Shown one piece after another: positions 1-13,100 of a DNA stretch of 64,000 bases; positions within the stretch are counted from its first letter, which is position 1, and the number at the start of each line of letters is the position of its first letter. The stretch is taken from assembly GCF_026745355.1 (NCBI RefSeq), contig NC_079210.1, positions 2,844,636-2,908,635 of the forward strand, read 5' to 3'. The DNA is from Beta vulgaris subsp. vulgaris (taxonomy: Eukaryota; Streptophyta; Magnoliopsida; Caryophyllales; Amaranthaceae). Made by a program: the position numbers and the translations under genes. The notes below the pieces were generated by a model. It saw nothing but the letters and a program-made list of their open reading frames with translations. It made no database searches and was not told where the DNA came from.

Positions 1-240
1 ATGTCTATAAATAATTTATCAGCTAATATATTTCATTTGCCTTGAGTTTATCACTTCAGACTATCAATTCTGGGGTAAACCAACAACTAGATTATGATTG
101 TTGAATTTAACTCTCTCTTTAATCTTTTTTCCAATACATATTTTGTTCTGACAACCGGAAAACCTGGATTTTGTTATATGTTCTGTCATGATGCCTGGGC
201 TAACAAATTACCCAATTTGTTTGGTTTTTTCCTATTTCAG

Positions 241-2608
241 AGAAGCGGCTACGTGATGCTTACAAACGGCTGAAAGAAAGAGGTATTCCCCTGGCTTCAA
301 ACCAAGTAAACTACAGCCTTATATATAGACTCCCGGAGGAAAATGGTGTCAAGGCTACCTGTGACGAGCTTGGAATCACTTTGATTGCTTATTCACCAAT
401 TGCTCAAGGTTTGTGCTTTGACTCGTGTCATTTTCCCAATTTCATCTTCAACAACCTGCCTTTGCCTTCTCCCACTCAAGGTTCTATCATTTTTTTAAGG
501 AAATTTTGTTATTAAATACCACACTTTGGGTACTTTTTTGAAATAAATACCTATGTTGTTTGAAATTTTATATCAATACCATTTTCCTGTCATTTCTTTT
601 GAAATCACTACCAACTTAATAGATTTTCGCAAAACCGTTAATTTTGCTTCGTTCATGGCATGTGAAATTACCTTCTTATCTTCCATTAATCTCCACCACC
701 ACCATCAAAACACTACGCAACTCACTAGGCTTGCGATTCCCTTCTCTCTCCTAACCACCATTACGAGGTGGTGGTGGTTTCATAGTTGGTTAGTATTGTG
801 GGTGGGTTGATTTTTGTTGGGTGGGGGTGGTGATGGTTTCGTAGTTGGTTAGGGCGGTGGGATGGGATGATTTTTGAGTGGGTGGAGGTGGTGGTGGTTT
901 TTTAGTTGGTTGTTATTTTACGCCGACACCTTCATTTACCTCAAAAAATCGAGTGTTGTGTCGTGTCACACTTCACTTCAATATTTCATTTTAAACTAAA
1001 AACTTATCTTTTTTCTACAAAATAGCGGAGTCGAACACATGGGTACCCATGTCAGAGTAGATACTCAATCTGTGTCTGAGCAACATAGGTTGGTTGTGGT
1101 TGTGGGTGGGTCGATTTTTGGGTGGGTATAGGTGGTGGTGGCGGTTATGATGGCAAGCATGATTGTTGCATGTGGTAGGGCGGAGGTGGGGGAAGGGTAA
1201 AATCGTAATTTCATATGCTACTGACGGAGCAAAACGAACATATTTTGCAAGATTCCATTAAGTGGTAGTGATTTCAAAAAAATTAAGTCATTCTTGGTAT
1301 TTATATAAAATTTCAGACAACCTAGATATTTATTTTAAAAAAGTGCCTAAATTGTGGTATATATTAACAAAATTTCCTTTTTTTAATTGTTGTCATCTGA
1401 TTGCAATAGCACAATAAATCCTTTACGATCGTTGTAAATTCTATATGGTAAACAAACCTTTACCAAGTACTCCCTCTTTTTTTTTTTAACATTCTCACTT
1501 TCCTGGGTGCGTTTTGCGACACACGTCTTTGACCTTAAATATTTTTCATTACATATTACTAAATATTATAATAACTGAATATCAATAAAATACTCATTAA
1601 CACATGAAACAAAAACCCACATGACTATATATATATATTATCAAAAAGAGTTGAGAAGATTCTCTCTTATTATGAATAGTGTCAAGATTTCAAGTGAGAA
1701 AGATGAAATAAAACAGAGGGAGTACCAACTAATCAATATTTATTATAGGTAGTTTAATCTTTGTCATGATTTCCCAAAATCCCACCTTTTTATCGGGGTT
1801 ATAACTTGCAAGAGGGTTGTATTGCATGTGCAGTGGTTGTTCTTGATGCCATTAAGTTTAACCTTCAATATTGCAAAATGATTTTGGGATATAAACATTG
1901 TGTTTTGTTTGCGCAGGTTCCTTGTCTGGAAAATACACACCAGAAAATCCACCTTCTGGTCCTCGAGGCCGCTTATACACTTCAGAATACCTGACCCAGG
2001 TTTAACTAGTCTCTGTGGAACTGTGAGATTAATATTGGGCTTCAAGATTGCTGCTGAAATGTTGTTTTTGCAATGCAGCTGCAACCTTTGGTGAAGAGAA
2101 TTAAGGAGATAGGACAGAACTACGATAAGACTCCCACCCAGGTACGTTTTTTTTGATGTGGATTTAAGGATCATCACTCAAGAACGTCAGAAAACAGATC
2201 CAAGAATTTCGGAATGGATTTTCATATTAACCTCTAATCTTGAATTTTGGGAGGTTAAAACTAAAACTTTGTTCCCTTCAGAATTTACTTTATACTGTCT
2301 CGGTGTTTCATTAGATGTCAGATAATCCTAGAGGAATCTTGCTGTAGTAAACCAGTGCAACTGAAGACATTACCATGTTTTTTGTCCCTAAATAAGGTTC
2401 TGACTACATTTCATGCATTCAGGTAGCTCTAAATTGGCTAATAGCACAGGAGAATGTAATTCCTATACCTGGAGCTAAAAATGGAGAACAGGCTGCAGAG
2501 TTTATTGGTGCACTCGGTTGGCGACTTAGCGAGGAAGAAATTCAAGAGCTACGTTCTTTAGCAAAAGAAGTGAAGTCTATTATTGGCTTCCCAGTTGAGA
2601 AGCTGTAA
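241..2608 (+). CDS. Chloroplast aldo-keto reductase, 3' part (At1g06690-like)
   Basis: NAD(P)H-dependent aldo/keto reductase, C-terminal half only; the start lies left of the window. Exons read 241-408, 1917-1999, 2079-2141 and 2423-2608 (stop TAA), all with GT-AG borders and matching phases. The peptide runs from [14 protein letters not shown] through [10 protein letters not shown] and [10 protein letters not shown] to the C-terminal cofactor part [15 protein letters not shown] and ends GFPVEKL. The order of these segments is that of the TIM-barrel AKR fold, and the closest family I recall is the plastid oxidoreductase At1g06690. Catalytic Asp, Tyr and Lys are upstream and cannot be checked. 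The substrate is unknown. The first intron in view (409-1916) is enlarged by a MULE-like element and a Stowaway MITE. Family assignment is secure; the orthologue and plastid location are inferred. Confidence 0.9.
499..1377. mobile_element. Non-autonomous Mutator-like element with long TIRs
   Basis: An 879-bp insertion in an intron of the aldo-keto reductase gene. The ends are inverted copies of about 140 bp beginning GGAAATTTTGTTA. The flanks carry an identical 9-bp duplication TTTTTTTAA at 490-498 and 1378-1386. Long TIRs plus a 9-bp target duplication are the Mutator superfamily signature. The core holds degenerate GT/GGTGG-rich tandem repeats around a repeated AGTTGGTT motif (about 765-1140) and no transposase. 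Confidence 0.82.
1470..1722. mobile_element. Stowaway-type MITE
   Basis: A 253-bp element with inverted ends CTCCCTCT / AGAGGGAG at a duplicated TA (1468-1469 and 1723-1724). It has no coding capacity and lies in the same intron as the MULE-like element. The ends and TA target are those of Tc1/mariner-derived Stowaway MITEs. Confidence 0.85.
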
Positions 2609-3164
2609 GAATGTCTGGTGTTTTCATCATCGATTTGGTTTTGCAGCCGATAGAAAGACCTCCCATCATTGACGGCCATCGTCTAAGCCATATGATAATT
2701 ATACATCAATATACTTCCAATTATTTGTAAATATACTTCAATCATGCATGAAATCATGATATCTTGTAACAGATAAACCAAAGGTGTAGAAGTGGTAAAT
2801 TACAATATATGAATGTCATTTAGCTTCCTAATATAGTATACAATATCATAATTGATGCAAACAACAATAAGAGGTTATTACACTTTCCTTTGAAATGTTG
2901 CCATCAAATTTGGAAACACACCACTGACAGACAAGCTCTACTTCACGTGCTTCGCTCATTGTGTGTGTTTACCAAGTCTGGTTGCAGTCTTGCAGAGATG
3001 CAAAAACTTTTTAGAGGTTGCTGCAAGGATATCACTGGTTTGTTTAAGGATATTTTTAATGAAGCTTGTAGAGCTTATGAAAAACAAAGAGCTCTTTTAT
3101 ATGTTGATTAGCATGCTTAGCTTATTGTGGTAATGAACGTACTGCACATGAAAGGGTTGCTAAC
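2609..3164. other. Intergenic, 3' of the aldo-keto reductase
   Basis: The start should hold the 3' UTR of the reductase. A 73-codon open frame at 2890-3111 (with a Cys-rich middle) has no family I recognise and no splice or promoter context, so I do not call it a gene. Nothing else was recognised. Confidence 0.5.
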
Positions 3165-3297
3165 TGTTACGAAATAATGTATATGATATGTTTCCTTATG
3201 TATGGAGTTCTTCTAGGTTTATATGGTTTCCTATTTTGTGTAATATATATACATGATGAAATCAATAGAGAAAGGCAAGCAAATTAAACCCTAAACA
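3165..3297 (+). repeat. Possible short 5' LTR of the copia remnant
   Basis: The stretch begins TGTTACGA and ends CCTAAACA, just upstream of TGGTATCAAAGTCG (about 3308), which resembles the initiator-Met tRNA primer-binding site used by copia elements. At 133 bp it would be a short LTR. No 3' copy was found, so the left boundary is only a proposal. Confidence 0.45.
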
Positions 3298-5530
3298 CTT
3301 ATTGACATGGTATCAAAGTCGTAATCATTTTTTTCTCTCTCTATTTCCACTCGACCATCATGGCCGGCGACCAAGAAAAGCCGCCGGAAAATTCTCCTTC
3401 TAAAACCGACATCACATATCCCTTTTTCCTTGGCACTAGTGATAGGCCCAGGCGATTTTATTACTCCCACAAGGCTTCGTTCGAATAATTATGATGATTG
3501 GGTGAGTGATGTTCAACTTGCTCTTGAGGCTCGTCGCAAATACGAATTCGTTGATGGCACGATCTGCTTCCTTGCCCCATACACCAATGTCGACTGGATC
3601 ACGGTTACTGTTATGATTGTCTCTGGCTTCTCAACACCATTGATGTAGAGGTTAAAGACAACGCTTATCAACTCGTTGTTCAAGAAGAACAAGTTCGCTC
3701 GGTTAAATCTCCCACCGAGGACAAGCCTGCTGATGTCCTCGACTTCGCTGTGCGCGGTCCTGTTGGGTTTGCTGGCCGCATCCGCAGCTCTACCGACCGT
3801 CCACGTTCACCCACTATCATAAGGTGGGCACGATGTCACTCGCTGCTAGTCCTTACTTGTTTGTGCTCACTGTAAAAAACACGGTCATGAGATGAGTAAG
3901 TGTTATGAGCTCATTGGTTATCCTGAAGGTTCGGATCCCAAGGTTAGCTCCTCTAAGCCTTCGGCTGGCCGTGGTCGTGGGCCACTCAACGCTCACGCCA
4001 CCACCATGGTCGGGGCTGCTTCTTCCTCGACTCCTTCACCGACCTCTTCCACTCTATTTACGCCAGAACAATGGAATTGGCCCTAGCGGGGACTTTTGGT
4101 TCTACTAAATTTCGGATGACAGGTTCAGTGGCACGTTTTCTTCCTATTCCTGGATTATTAACAGTGGTGCTATTCATCAAGTTATTGGTGAGGTTTCTTC
4201 CATGTTTGATTTGGTTTCTATACCTTCGTGTTCTGTTGGTCTTCCTTATGGGAACCCGGCTGTTGCTACTGATAAAGGCTTGGCGCGGTTGTCAGACACT
4301 ATTACTCTCCATAATTTACTTCTGGTTCCTTAGTTTAGTTGTAGTTTACTTTCTGTTGCACGACTGACTAATGATTTGCAGTGTTTTGTTCAATTTAACT
4401 CTTCTATGGTTGCTATTCAGGACCACATGAGGGATCTGATTGAAACGGGTCGTAGAGAGGATGGACTTTACTACTTCAACGGAGGTGACAATGCGCAGCT
4501 GGTTTCGGTGAATGGAATTTCTACGGATTTTGAATTGTGGCATCGTTGTACGGGTCATCCTTCGGAGAAAGTGGTGAAGTTACTTCCCCCTCTATGTGGT
4601 CATAAGGGTAATTTGAATAAGGTTTGTGAAATTTATTTTCGTGCTAAACATTCTAGAGACAAATTTTCTTTGAGTGATAATAAAGCAAGTAGGATCTTTG
4701 AAACAGTTCCTTGTGATTTGGGGTCCCTACACGTTATTTCTTGACTATTGTTGATGATTTTCTAGAGTTGTTTGGGTTTATTTAATTGAAGACGAGACTG
4801 AGGTCTTTCAAATGTTCATGAATTTTGTAGCCATTGTTGATAGGCAATTTTCTCAAACAATTAAAGTTGTTCAAAGTGACAATGGCACTGAATTTAATTG
4901 TTTGGTTGATTTCTTTTCTGCTTCAGGCATCCCTTTTCAAACAACTTGTGTTGCTACTCCTCAAAAAAAATGGGCGGGTAGAACGAAAACATCAACTTAT
5001 TCTTAATGTTGGGCGTGCTTTAAGGTTTCAAGCTAATCTTCCTATTTATTTTTGGGGTGAAAGTATTCTTGCTGTTGCTCACTTGATAAATCGTACCCCT
5101 TCCTCTCTCTTAAACAATTAATCCCCTTTTGACATACTATTTGGTTTTCAGCTGCCTATGATGCCATTCATACTTTTGGTTGTCTTTGTTTCGCAAGCAA
5201 TCATAAGACTAAAGGGGACAAATTTGCAAGTCGTAGTCGGAGGTTGTTTGATCTTGATACGACAGAATTTTTCATTATTTCTCGTGATGTAAAATTTTTT
5301 GAGGATTTGTTTCCTTTCTTATCTTCGGAGGATGTTAATACTGATCCTACTACTTTGGTGCCTTGTGACATTAATGTGCATCCTAATTTTGATGATGAAT
5401 TTGAGCATACTCCTTGCTCCACAAATAATCCCCCAACTCCTCAAAATAATACATCCCAAACACCTACCTCCACCGAATCTCCCTTGCCTAAACCCATAAA
5501 TAATGACATGCCTTCCTATTATAACTAATA
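3298..5530 (+). pseudogene. Ty1/copia retrotransposon remnant 1 (gag-PR-INT, no RT)
   Basis: Degenerate copia polyprotein split over several frames. In order: a primer-binding-like site near 3308; a gag start near 3360 with the NNYDDWVSDVQLAL segment (3487-3530); a zinc-knuckle-like CKKHGHEMSKCYELIGYP segment (about 3870-3925); a protease site reading INSGA (about 4157-4171) where DSGA is expected; a pre-integrase HRCTGHPSEKV segment (about 4540); integrase core pieces VVQSDNGTEF (about 4867) and NGRVERKHQLIL (about 4970), where a frame change separates the two parts; and the post-integrase NRTPSSLL (about 5090). The reverse transcriptase and RNase H are absent and reading ends in a Pro/Thr-rich tail at 5528. 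It is non-functional by frameshifts and truncation. Confidence 0.85.
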
Positions 5531-5873
5531 CCCCTATTCCTAATACCCCAACCCTCCTTACCCTCTAATCCCAATACCCTAAACAGCACACTAGAAACCA
5601 ATACATGTTGCATCAATGTATAACAAATGATTAATTAAGGACGAAGTAAGAAGGACAATCATGTCAAGTTTCAGCTGGTTCTCTGTCTCTTTCAGAATGA
5701 TTTAGGAAGGTTGAGCGTCGATTCCTAAATCCGATGCTAAAACAAACACTGAGAAATCGTCATATTCTGCTGAGCTTGGTCTTCAACCTCGCCATAGTCG
5801 ACGTTGTTGATGTCGTCGTCAACATAGTCATTGTCCTTGTAGTCGTTGTGCATCAGAACTTGCCGTCCGAGGA

Positions 5874-5908
5874 AAAGTATTGGGTCAGACGGTCTGACCC
5901 AATACTTT
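5874..5908. repeat. Perfect 17-bp inverted repeat, 1-nt centre
   Basis: Arm AAAGTATTGGGTCAGAC (5874-5890), centre G at 5891, then its exact reverse complement to 5908. It lies in non-coding DNA after the copia remnant. The function is unknown and it may be the inner or outer end of a transposon. Confidence 0.9.
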
Positions 5909-6376
5909 CACATTAAGTTATCTACAAAATCTATAATTAGGATCAAGTTGACGATATGAAAGGTTGGCATTTTCAGATGGAGATTTGTGGTAGAGGTTAT
6001 CATATTGAGGAGAATAATTTTGAGAATTTCCCCCCCTTGATTGGTATTTATCTGAGAGGGTTGACGATATTTTCATTGATTTTGAGAAGGTTGGCAATAA
6101 TTTGACTGATTTTGAGAGCTAATAAGCGATTTTGTTGCCTATGCATTTGTTTTTTTGAGCGATTTTGGGGTTGATTTCTTATATAATTAGAATGATTAGG
6201 ATCCATAATTATAAGAATTTGAAAATAAAGAGCAATGAAAGAAGAGTTAGAACAAATAGAAGAAATTAGTGAAGATGGAGAAAATTAAGTGTGCCCAAAA
6301 TATAGCAAAATGGGTCTCTATTTATAGATCTCGAAAAAATAGAGCCGTTGGTAATTTTTTATTTATTTATATATTT

Positions 6377-6419
6377 TTAAAATATAACCGTTGCAAAATC
6401 TACAACGGTTATATTTTAA
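6377..6419. repeat. 17-bp hairpin with 9-nt loop
   Basis: Arm TTAAAATATAACCGTTG at 6377-6393, loop of 9 nt, and exact reverse complement at 6403-6419. It sits in an AT-rich stretch with transposon-like terminal character and no coding sequence. Confidence 0.85.
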
Positions 6420-7024
6420 TTACCCAATTAAAAGCCAACAAGTGTCGTGACTCGTGAGCGCCAAATGGCACGCTGCAACTGGCGCTGACACGCGTGTCAG
6501 CCCTTTGATTTTTTTGTCTGAACCAGCAGCAAAACGTGTCAGCTGTCCGTGTCAGTTGCAGCGTGTCAGCCCTTTAATTTTTTTTGGCTGAACTAGCAGC
6601 AAAACGCAGACAGTGAATCCCACTCCCACGCCTGATCATCACACTCACTCCCATTTACCTCATAATTAATTGTGATTAAGAGCATTTCTTTCTCAATCAT
6701 CAACTTGATCTTTATTTTCACTCATGAGTAATGATGCTCTAATACTTCACCCGTCTCAAAATATAATTCTCATTTTTTTTTTTTTTTTTTTTCAGAGTGT
6801 CGAAGACGTACGTATCTATGAAGTTTGAACATAAATCTTTACTTACTTGCGTATCAATAAAAATAATTACAATCTGATATTAACGTTCTACCTCCCCCGA
6901 GATCACCAGCTCTTCCCTAGTGCTACCTGAATTGCTCGCCGGCAAAGGTAGGGCATAATTTCGGACAATTCAGGTTTGGGCAAAAGTTTCATTCTTTCAT
7001 TTGATTCTATTTTCTTCTCCTAAA

Positions 7025-7064
<40 letters not shown>
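7025..7064 (+). repeat. (GAT)13 microsatellite in the presumed 5' UTR intron
   Basis: Thirteen uninterrupted GAT units. It lies between a likely donor (AAAG|GTAGGG, intron from 6948) and acceptor (TTTTAG, ending 7084) in the leader of the TURAN-like gene, so length changes would not affect coding. Confidence 0.9.
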
Positions 7065-7115
7065 GTAATTTTCTGTAATTTTAGGTTGACAGGATAATAA
7101 ATCAAAGATTAGAAG

Positions 7116-10100
7116 ATGGGTAAAAGAGGTAGAGCAGCAGTTGTAGTATTAGGGGATATAGGTCGGAGTCCAAGAATGCAATATCATGCCCTTTCACTTG
7201 CTACCCAGGTAACCTTTTTTTTTTTTTTTTATGGGTCTTAAGTTAGATTTGCTAATTGGGAAAAAGGTTGCTCCATTAATTTTTAGAAATTTGATAAGCT
7301 ATTGATTTATTTATATTACATAAGTTTCCATACTTACATTTGCAAAAAGAATATAAGAGAATTATGAAAATTGTTAGCTTCTGTAGTAGATTTAGGGTTT
7401 AGGATTTAGGTTGGAAGAGAATGTGGAGTAATGCTAAGTTCACATATGAATGATAAATTGTGTTTTCGTTTAGATAAGATTGTGGAGAAGGTTGGTTAGG
7501 TGGAAGAGATTTTACTCATAGGAAGAGCAAATAAGTCAAGAACATTAAAGTTTGCAAATGAAATACAATTTAAGTTCTTGTTACTTGATTACATTACTAG
7601 TTATTTCCGAAGTCTCGGAAAGAACCTATGTTATGGCTTAGTGATGAACAAGAGCGGTTGCTTCGAGAGGCACGTTAATATTTGTTGTTTACCCAACACA
7701 GTAAAGAATCAAGGAAGAAGGACAAATTATTATTTTCAAGATGTTTTTTTTTTATTGAGAAGGAGCAACAACAAGAGTAGAAAGCAAAGTAGAGGACACA
7801 CCATCTTCTTAAATGATAACTAGAAAATGTGCTAGTAATGCTAGAGAACTATTTTCATGAATTAGTTCTCTGTTGTCAACCATACTTTTTTCCTTTGTTT
7901 TTTTTTTTTTGATAAGTTTATTTGGTTGACACATTCCTTTTGTTTTCATAGGCATCTCTGAAGGTAGACATTGTTGCATATGGAGGTATGATTGGCAAAT
8001 GCTCTTTGTTTTTGTGGTTTCTGTTTTTTTTTTTCTTTTTTTTGTAGATAGTTTGCATCCAGTGCTTTGCATGGTTTCATGTGCGTTTGGCAAAGTACCG
8101 ATAGTAATTGCTTCAAACACTCATGTTCTCTCTTAAATTTTCAAATTTCTCTTCAGCTTTTCGGCTTTAGACACGCTAGTTTGACATTATTGATACTAAC
8201 TAATTAGTTTCCGTAAATGACCACTAGAGATAAAATCTTGACTCATACAGCCGATTCCGTTTGAAAAAAAGCATCTGAGCTCCATTGGGCATTTGGGCGC
8301 CTGGGGTACAAGTGTAGTTTGCTTGATGATAAATGAACATGCCAAGGCTTTAATTAGACAAGTGAACCAGTGTTAATTCTATTAAGTTAAAAAAAATGCG
8401 ACTCTTTTTCTCTTTGGAACTCATCTAAGACCTTGTAGAAAATTTAGAAAGTTCTTGATAACGTCTTCCATATTGCAAACCCCAAATGGTAGCTGGAAGA
8501 TTTGTGATTTAATTTTTAGATTTTATTTAATCATATTGGTTGGTGAAAGATCTTCCATATTTATAGGATTAAAGGATAGGTTGCATCTGAATTTTAGTGG
8601 AAAGCGAAGATACTTATGTACTCTTTCCATAAGCTGAAACATAAATATGTGTTTCTTGATATTAGAGTTGTTCCAGAAGTGCTCGATATGGGGTCTAATT
8701 TCATGGAAGGTTCTAATGGAATAGGATGGTTATCATTGTCAGATGCTATGCAGATTTGGTTTGATTTGTTAAGGGATTTGCACACTACCTTGCTTGGGAA
8801 GAAAGTTGCAAGTCAGATTTTTAGTAGAAACCTTCACAATTTTTTTTTTGTGATTTCCTGTAGGGGTCAATATTCAATTTATGATTAAGGGAGATATGAG
8901 GATTATTTTGGACATAATTTCTGTGAGGGTTAACTAGTATTGCTGATTCAGCTGCTGTGGGAAATATTGAAGGTTTTACAAGAGCTGGACGATTTAGTTG
9001 GAAGGGAGTTCAAAGGGAGACATTCTCTATGTGCATGGTAGTGTTGGTTTGAAGTAGCCAAGTAGGAGAGCGTATGTTAGATGGTTTTCAGATGGGGAGG
9101 CTAAGTTCTCTAACGTACGATCTTGTTTATTTTCTACTTCTTAAGATGTGGTGCTTATATACTACATCCATTCATTTAAGTTGTACCCAAAGGCCTTGTC
9201 TAGTTTGCCAATGCATAACTTTGAACATCAATATCTCTAATTCTGTATGAATAAAAATTATAAAAAGTTGATATTATGAATTATATAACGAGTCGAGTCT
9301 AACAAAATCCCACTAGGACTATGTTTTTCCTTGTGATATAAGGTCAAAATGGAATTTGTGGACAGTGTCAAAACTGAATATGCTACAACTGAAAAGAAGT
9401 GGAGGAAGTATGTGATAAATATTGACCCAATCAAATATCTGATTTAAACCCCGCCCAAATATCTTGGATTTTGAGCATGAGTTTTTGGCCTAAAATTTGA
9501 AATGACTTGCTAAAACAACTGTAGTATGGATTTGACTCGCAACTGAGCTAGTCCCAGCCTGAAATTGCTTGAGTAGGACCACAGTTCTAGGTGCTTATCT
9601 TATCCCTCCATCTTCACTTTTGAAGCTATATAGGTGGTGATCCTTGCTTATGTTTTTCAAAGTCCATATAGGCTTTAAAAGATTCAATAAATGGGAATAG
9701 GGTTTGTTTGTAAGCATATAATGGAGGGGCTGCCGGCATATGGTGAGCGGTCCTTACAAGTTGCAGGAATCTCCAGCCACAAAGGCCCTTGGGGGTTTTG
9801 TAGCATCATTTTTCAGTCTATTTTACCATTACACTTTGACTCGCTGAGAAAGAACTAAGAAGCTTGTCCCCTGTCCGTAGAGAAGAAAAAGAAAGGCGCA
9901 TGTTCCTTTTGTGTGTTTTCCTATCGGCATTGAAAATAAACATGGCAAATTTTATTTCTGATTTCCTGAAGTTCTTAATTTCTGTCCTTGAATGCCATCT
10001 GTTAATGTCACATATTTCTTCAGAATAAGTTTATTATATATTTTACTTCTGATGACGCATTGCGTCATCCACCTTCTTTACCTTCCCCTTCAAGAAGCTG

Positions 10101-13100
10101 TTAATATTGTTTGATATGATCGAGAATGTTATTGTCTCTGTTTAGTTGACTTGAAACTTTCGTAGGTTCTGATCCACATGCCGCTATTCTGAAGCATCCT
10201 TCCATTTGTATCTACAAAATGGTAGCCACCTTGGTAAATGCTTGTAAGTTGTCTGTCAATATTAATGCCTCTTTTCCTTATGTTTTATATTTTGATTTGT
10301 AGGCACAATGGCCTAGATTAATGCAAAAACTACCGTGGCTACTTCGATATATAGTACTTCTGCTCAAGCCACTATTTCAGTTCCTTGTACTCCTTTGGCA
10401 TCTTTGTGTCAAAATTCCAGCTCCAGATGTTTTCTTAGTTCAGGTGAGCCAGACACCAAAGTTATTTGCACTAATATTTTGGTTGAAGCTGATGCAATTA
10501 TTTTCTGTGCTTATTGTAGATCAACTTTGGTTAATTAAGACTATTTAGAGCTCTCTTTACTTGATATGAATTTCATCTTTGGCAGTGTGTATGCTTTAGA
10601 GTTTGTCTTTTACTTGTAAGGAATTTGGCTGACCTGCAACCAGATAAGTTATTCCTTTGCATGATTGAAAATATGTATGTTAGGAATACGTCTCCAGGCG
10701 CTAACAAATCAGGCAATTGAAGCATAATATATGAAGGAAAAAAGAAATTAAAGCAATAAAGAACACACAAAATTTAATGTGGAAACCCTTGAATAGGGAG
10801 AAAACCTTAACTAGGACTTGTGAATATGAGATGATGATACAAGGAGAATTCTTAATCTCTCTAAACTCTCTAATCCTTCTTTAGGAGTCTCTTTACATCT
10901 AATAATAATAATCTCACTTATCATGGCATAATAAAATAATAATGGCCTCAAACATATTTATACTAGGGATATTAATTAGGAAACCTAGTCAAACAAGGAA
11001 ATCAAATTAACAAAGAAAAACCAAAGCTGTGACAAGAAGGAAAGAGGCGGTACTTTCCGCGGGCGCAGGAAGCTTTGCTGCGGGCTGCAACGTCACAACC
11101 TTCGGGCGCGGGGATGCCCTGCAGGCTGGCAGTAACAAGCTGGCTGGGAAAGCGACAAGAGCTCTGGGTGGAGGCAGCCTCGCCAAAACCTGCGGGCTGC
11201 TGGCCTTTGTCGCCAATGATTGCTATTGATCACTAGACTCTATGCTACATCACCTTGCCATCGTCTGGCTGATGCTTGATGCACGACACTCCACACACAC
11301 ACCTCATAAAATACACCTCGGCTTCACCTTCAACGCAACGTCTTCCTTTTACCATCTCCACACCATACCCAACAACCTAAACACCTAGACAGTGAAAGCT
11401 TATTTTTGTTGGAATTTCCATTTTAGGGACACCCACAGGAAGTGGGGAACCTTATAGTGTAGTTTTGGGGTTTGACTTGTCCTTAGATGATTCTGATAGG
11501 GTTTGGTGGGGAATTGTTGAGGTGTCTTTTCTTGCAATTCTTTTCTTCAGACATTTGGTGTCACTGCTACTGTGTATAACATTATAGATAAGGATTTCTT
11601 TCATAGACGAAATATGCTTTTGAGCATCTTTCTAGCTCAGCTTCCCCGGAGCTTAGTGCTTTTATGTAACATTGCGGACTTTAAGGTAGAGCCATAGAGG
11701 GCTAGTAATTCGGCAGTAATTAAGATAGCTTTTAAATGTGTTTCCCTCAGAGTTAGCCACTAGCAACGCAGAGGGTATTTTGCCATTATAATGTACTCCC
11801 TCCATTTCAACATGTTCTTCCCGCTTTGACTTTTTTGTGTCTTAAAAAAGATTCCAAATAGGAAGAACAAAAAGGAACAAAGGGAGTAATTATTATTATT
11901 ATTAACAAGTTGTTGACCTTTAGTTTTTAGTTGTTAAAAACTCATATAACAAGCTACATTTAAACAAGATGGACTAGAGAAAGCCCACAATAACAACCAC
12001 ACAATGCCAAAGTCTTAATCACAATAGGGAAATCCCCATCAGCCTAAAGTGATGGTAAAAATACAACCTGTTCCCACGAAGGGGTGAGACTCTCGATTGT
12101 AAGAGTCTAAGAGATCCTAATAATCATCCTCAAAAACTTCAACACGGGGTCGACGTGCTTTCTTTTTTGTAAATAGATAGTTTTTTTATCCAAAACAAAT
12201 TAATTATTAGAATTTTTCTTGTTAAGTATTGAACCATATATGTCATATCTTCACCTACAAAATGGTAAAAAAGACAGATAGCCAGAAAAATAAGCATTGT
12301 TCATGTGAGGTTTAAAAATTTGAAAAACTCAAACTGATACTAGACGAACCCTACACTTAAGAAACTTTCTTGGTTATTTTGGCTATGTTTCACTGTTGAA
12401 TAATTGTTTCTTTTTTTTCTGATTTGCAAAGAATCCACCGTCTGTACCAACCTTGGTGGCTGTAAAGTGGGCAAGCTGGATCAGGCATTCAGCATTCATA
12501 GTGGATTGGCATAATTTTGGATATACGCTACTGGGGCTGTCTCTTGGTAGAGGAAGCCGCTTTGTGGCAGTATACCGTTGGTATCTTTTTAAAAGCTTGG
12601 CTGTTTTCATGCATGCTCTTGCTATCTTTATTTTGGCATATGACTTATGATCATCTTATCTTTAAGGTTTGAGAAGCATTATGGACAGCTGGCAGATGGC
12701 TCTCTTTGTGTGACAAAGGCCATGCAGCATGAATTAGCTCAGAACTGGGGAACTAGGTGAGTGTTTCAGTTGATATATTGCAGCCCTTTTGCTGATAAGA
12801 CTGCATGTTTCCTCAGTAATTTAATAATTTACCTCTATTGGATATAGAGCCACCGTGCTGTATGATCAGCCTCCGGAATTTTTTCATCCTGCTTCAATGG
12901 AGGAGAAACATAGGGTGAGCTAGCTTCTTCTTTTAATTCAGCCTATGCTTTTGCAATTTGTATCTATTTGTATAATTTGATATTTTCTGAATGGGTACAG
13001 CTGTTTCTTAAATTGAACAAAGAGCTTAGACACTCTGAGGGAATTGGAGATTGTATCAGTCATGGTAAGATGCAGATTCCGATTTTCTTGCATAATTTAG

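Larger units (their letters stand above)
5531..6947. other. Intergenic repeat-derived region before the TURAN-like gene
   Basis: No gene seen. It holds a perfect 17-bp palindrome (5874-5908), a second 17-bp hairpin (6377-6419), and two imperfect copies of a block of about 40 bp, CAGCCCTTT...AGCAGCAAAACG, near 6503 and 6566. A one-sided Stowaway-like end plus a T-run lie at 6747-6793. The probable promoter and 5' UTR of the downstream gene start around 6870-6947. Confidence 0.55.

Noticed and set aside
689..900. CRISPR-like or regulated tandem array (GGTGG repeats)
   Set aside because: Diverged plant minisatellite inside a MULE-like element; repeats are not evenly spaced and the DNA is clearly eukaryotic.
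2890..3111. 73-codon frame after the aldo-keto reductase
   Set aside because: No homologue recognised, no splice context, and it lies beside a retroelement remnant.
5734..5916. Val-rich 60-codon frame
   Set aside because: Low-complexity GTT/GTC repeat running into the palindrome; no gene context.
11007..11229. Overlapping Ala/Gly-rich open frames on both strands
   Set aside because: Products of a GC-rich segment in a repeat; no start context, no family, and they mirror each other.
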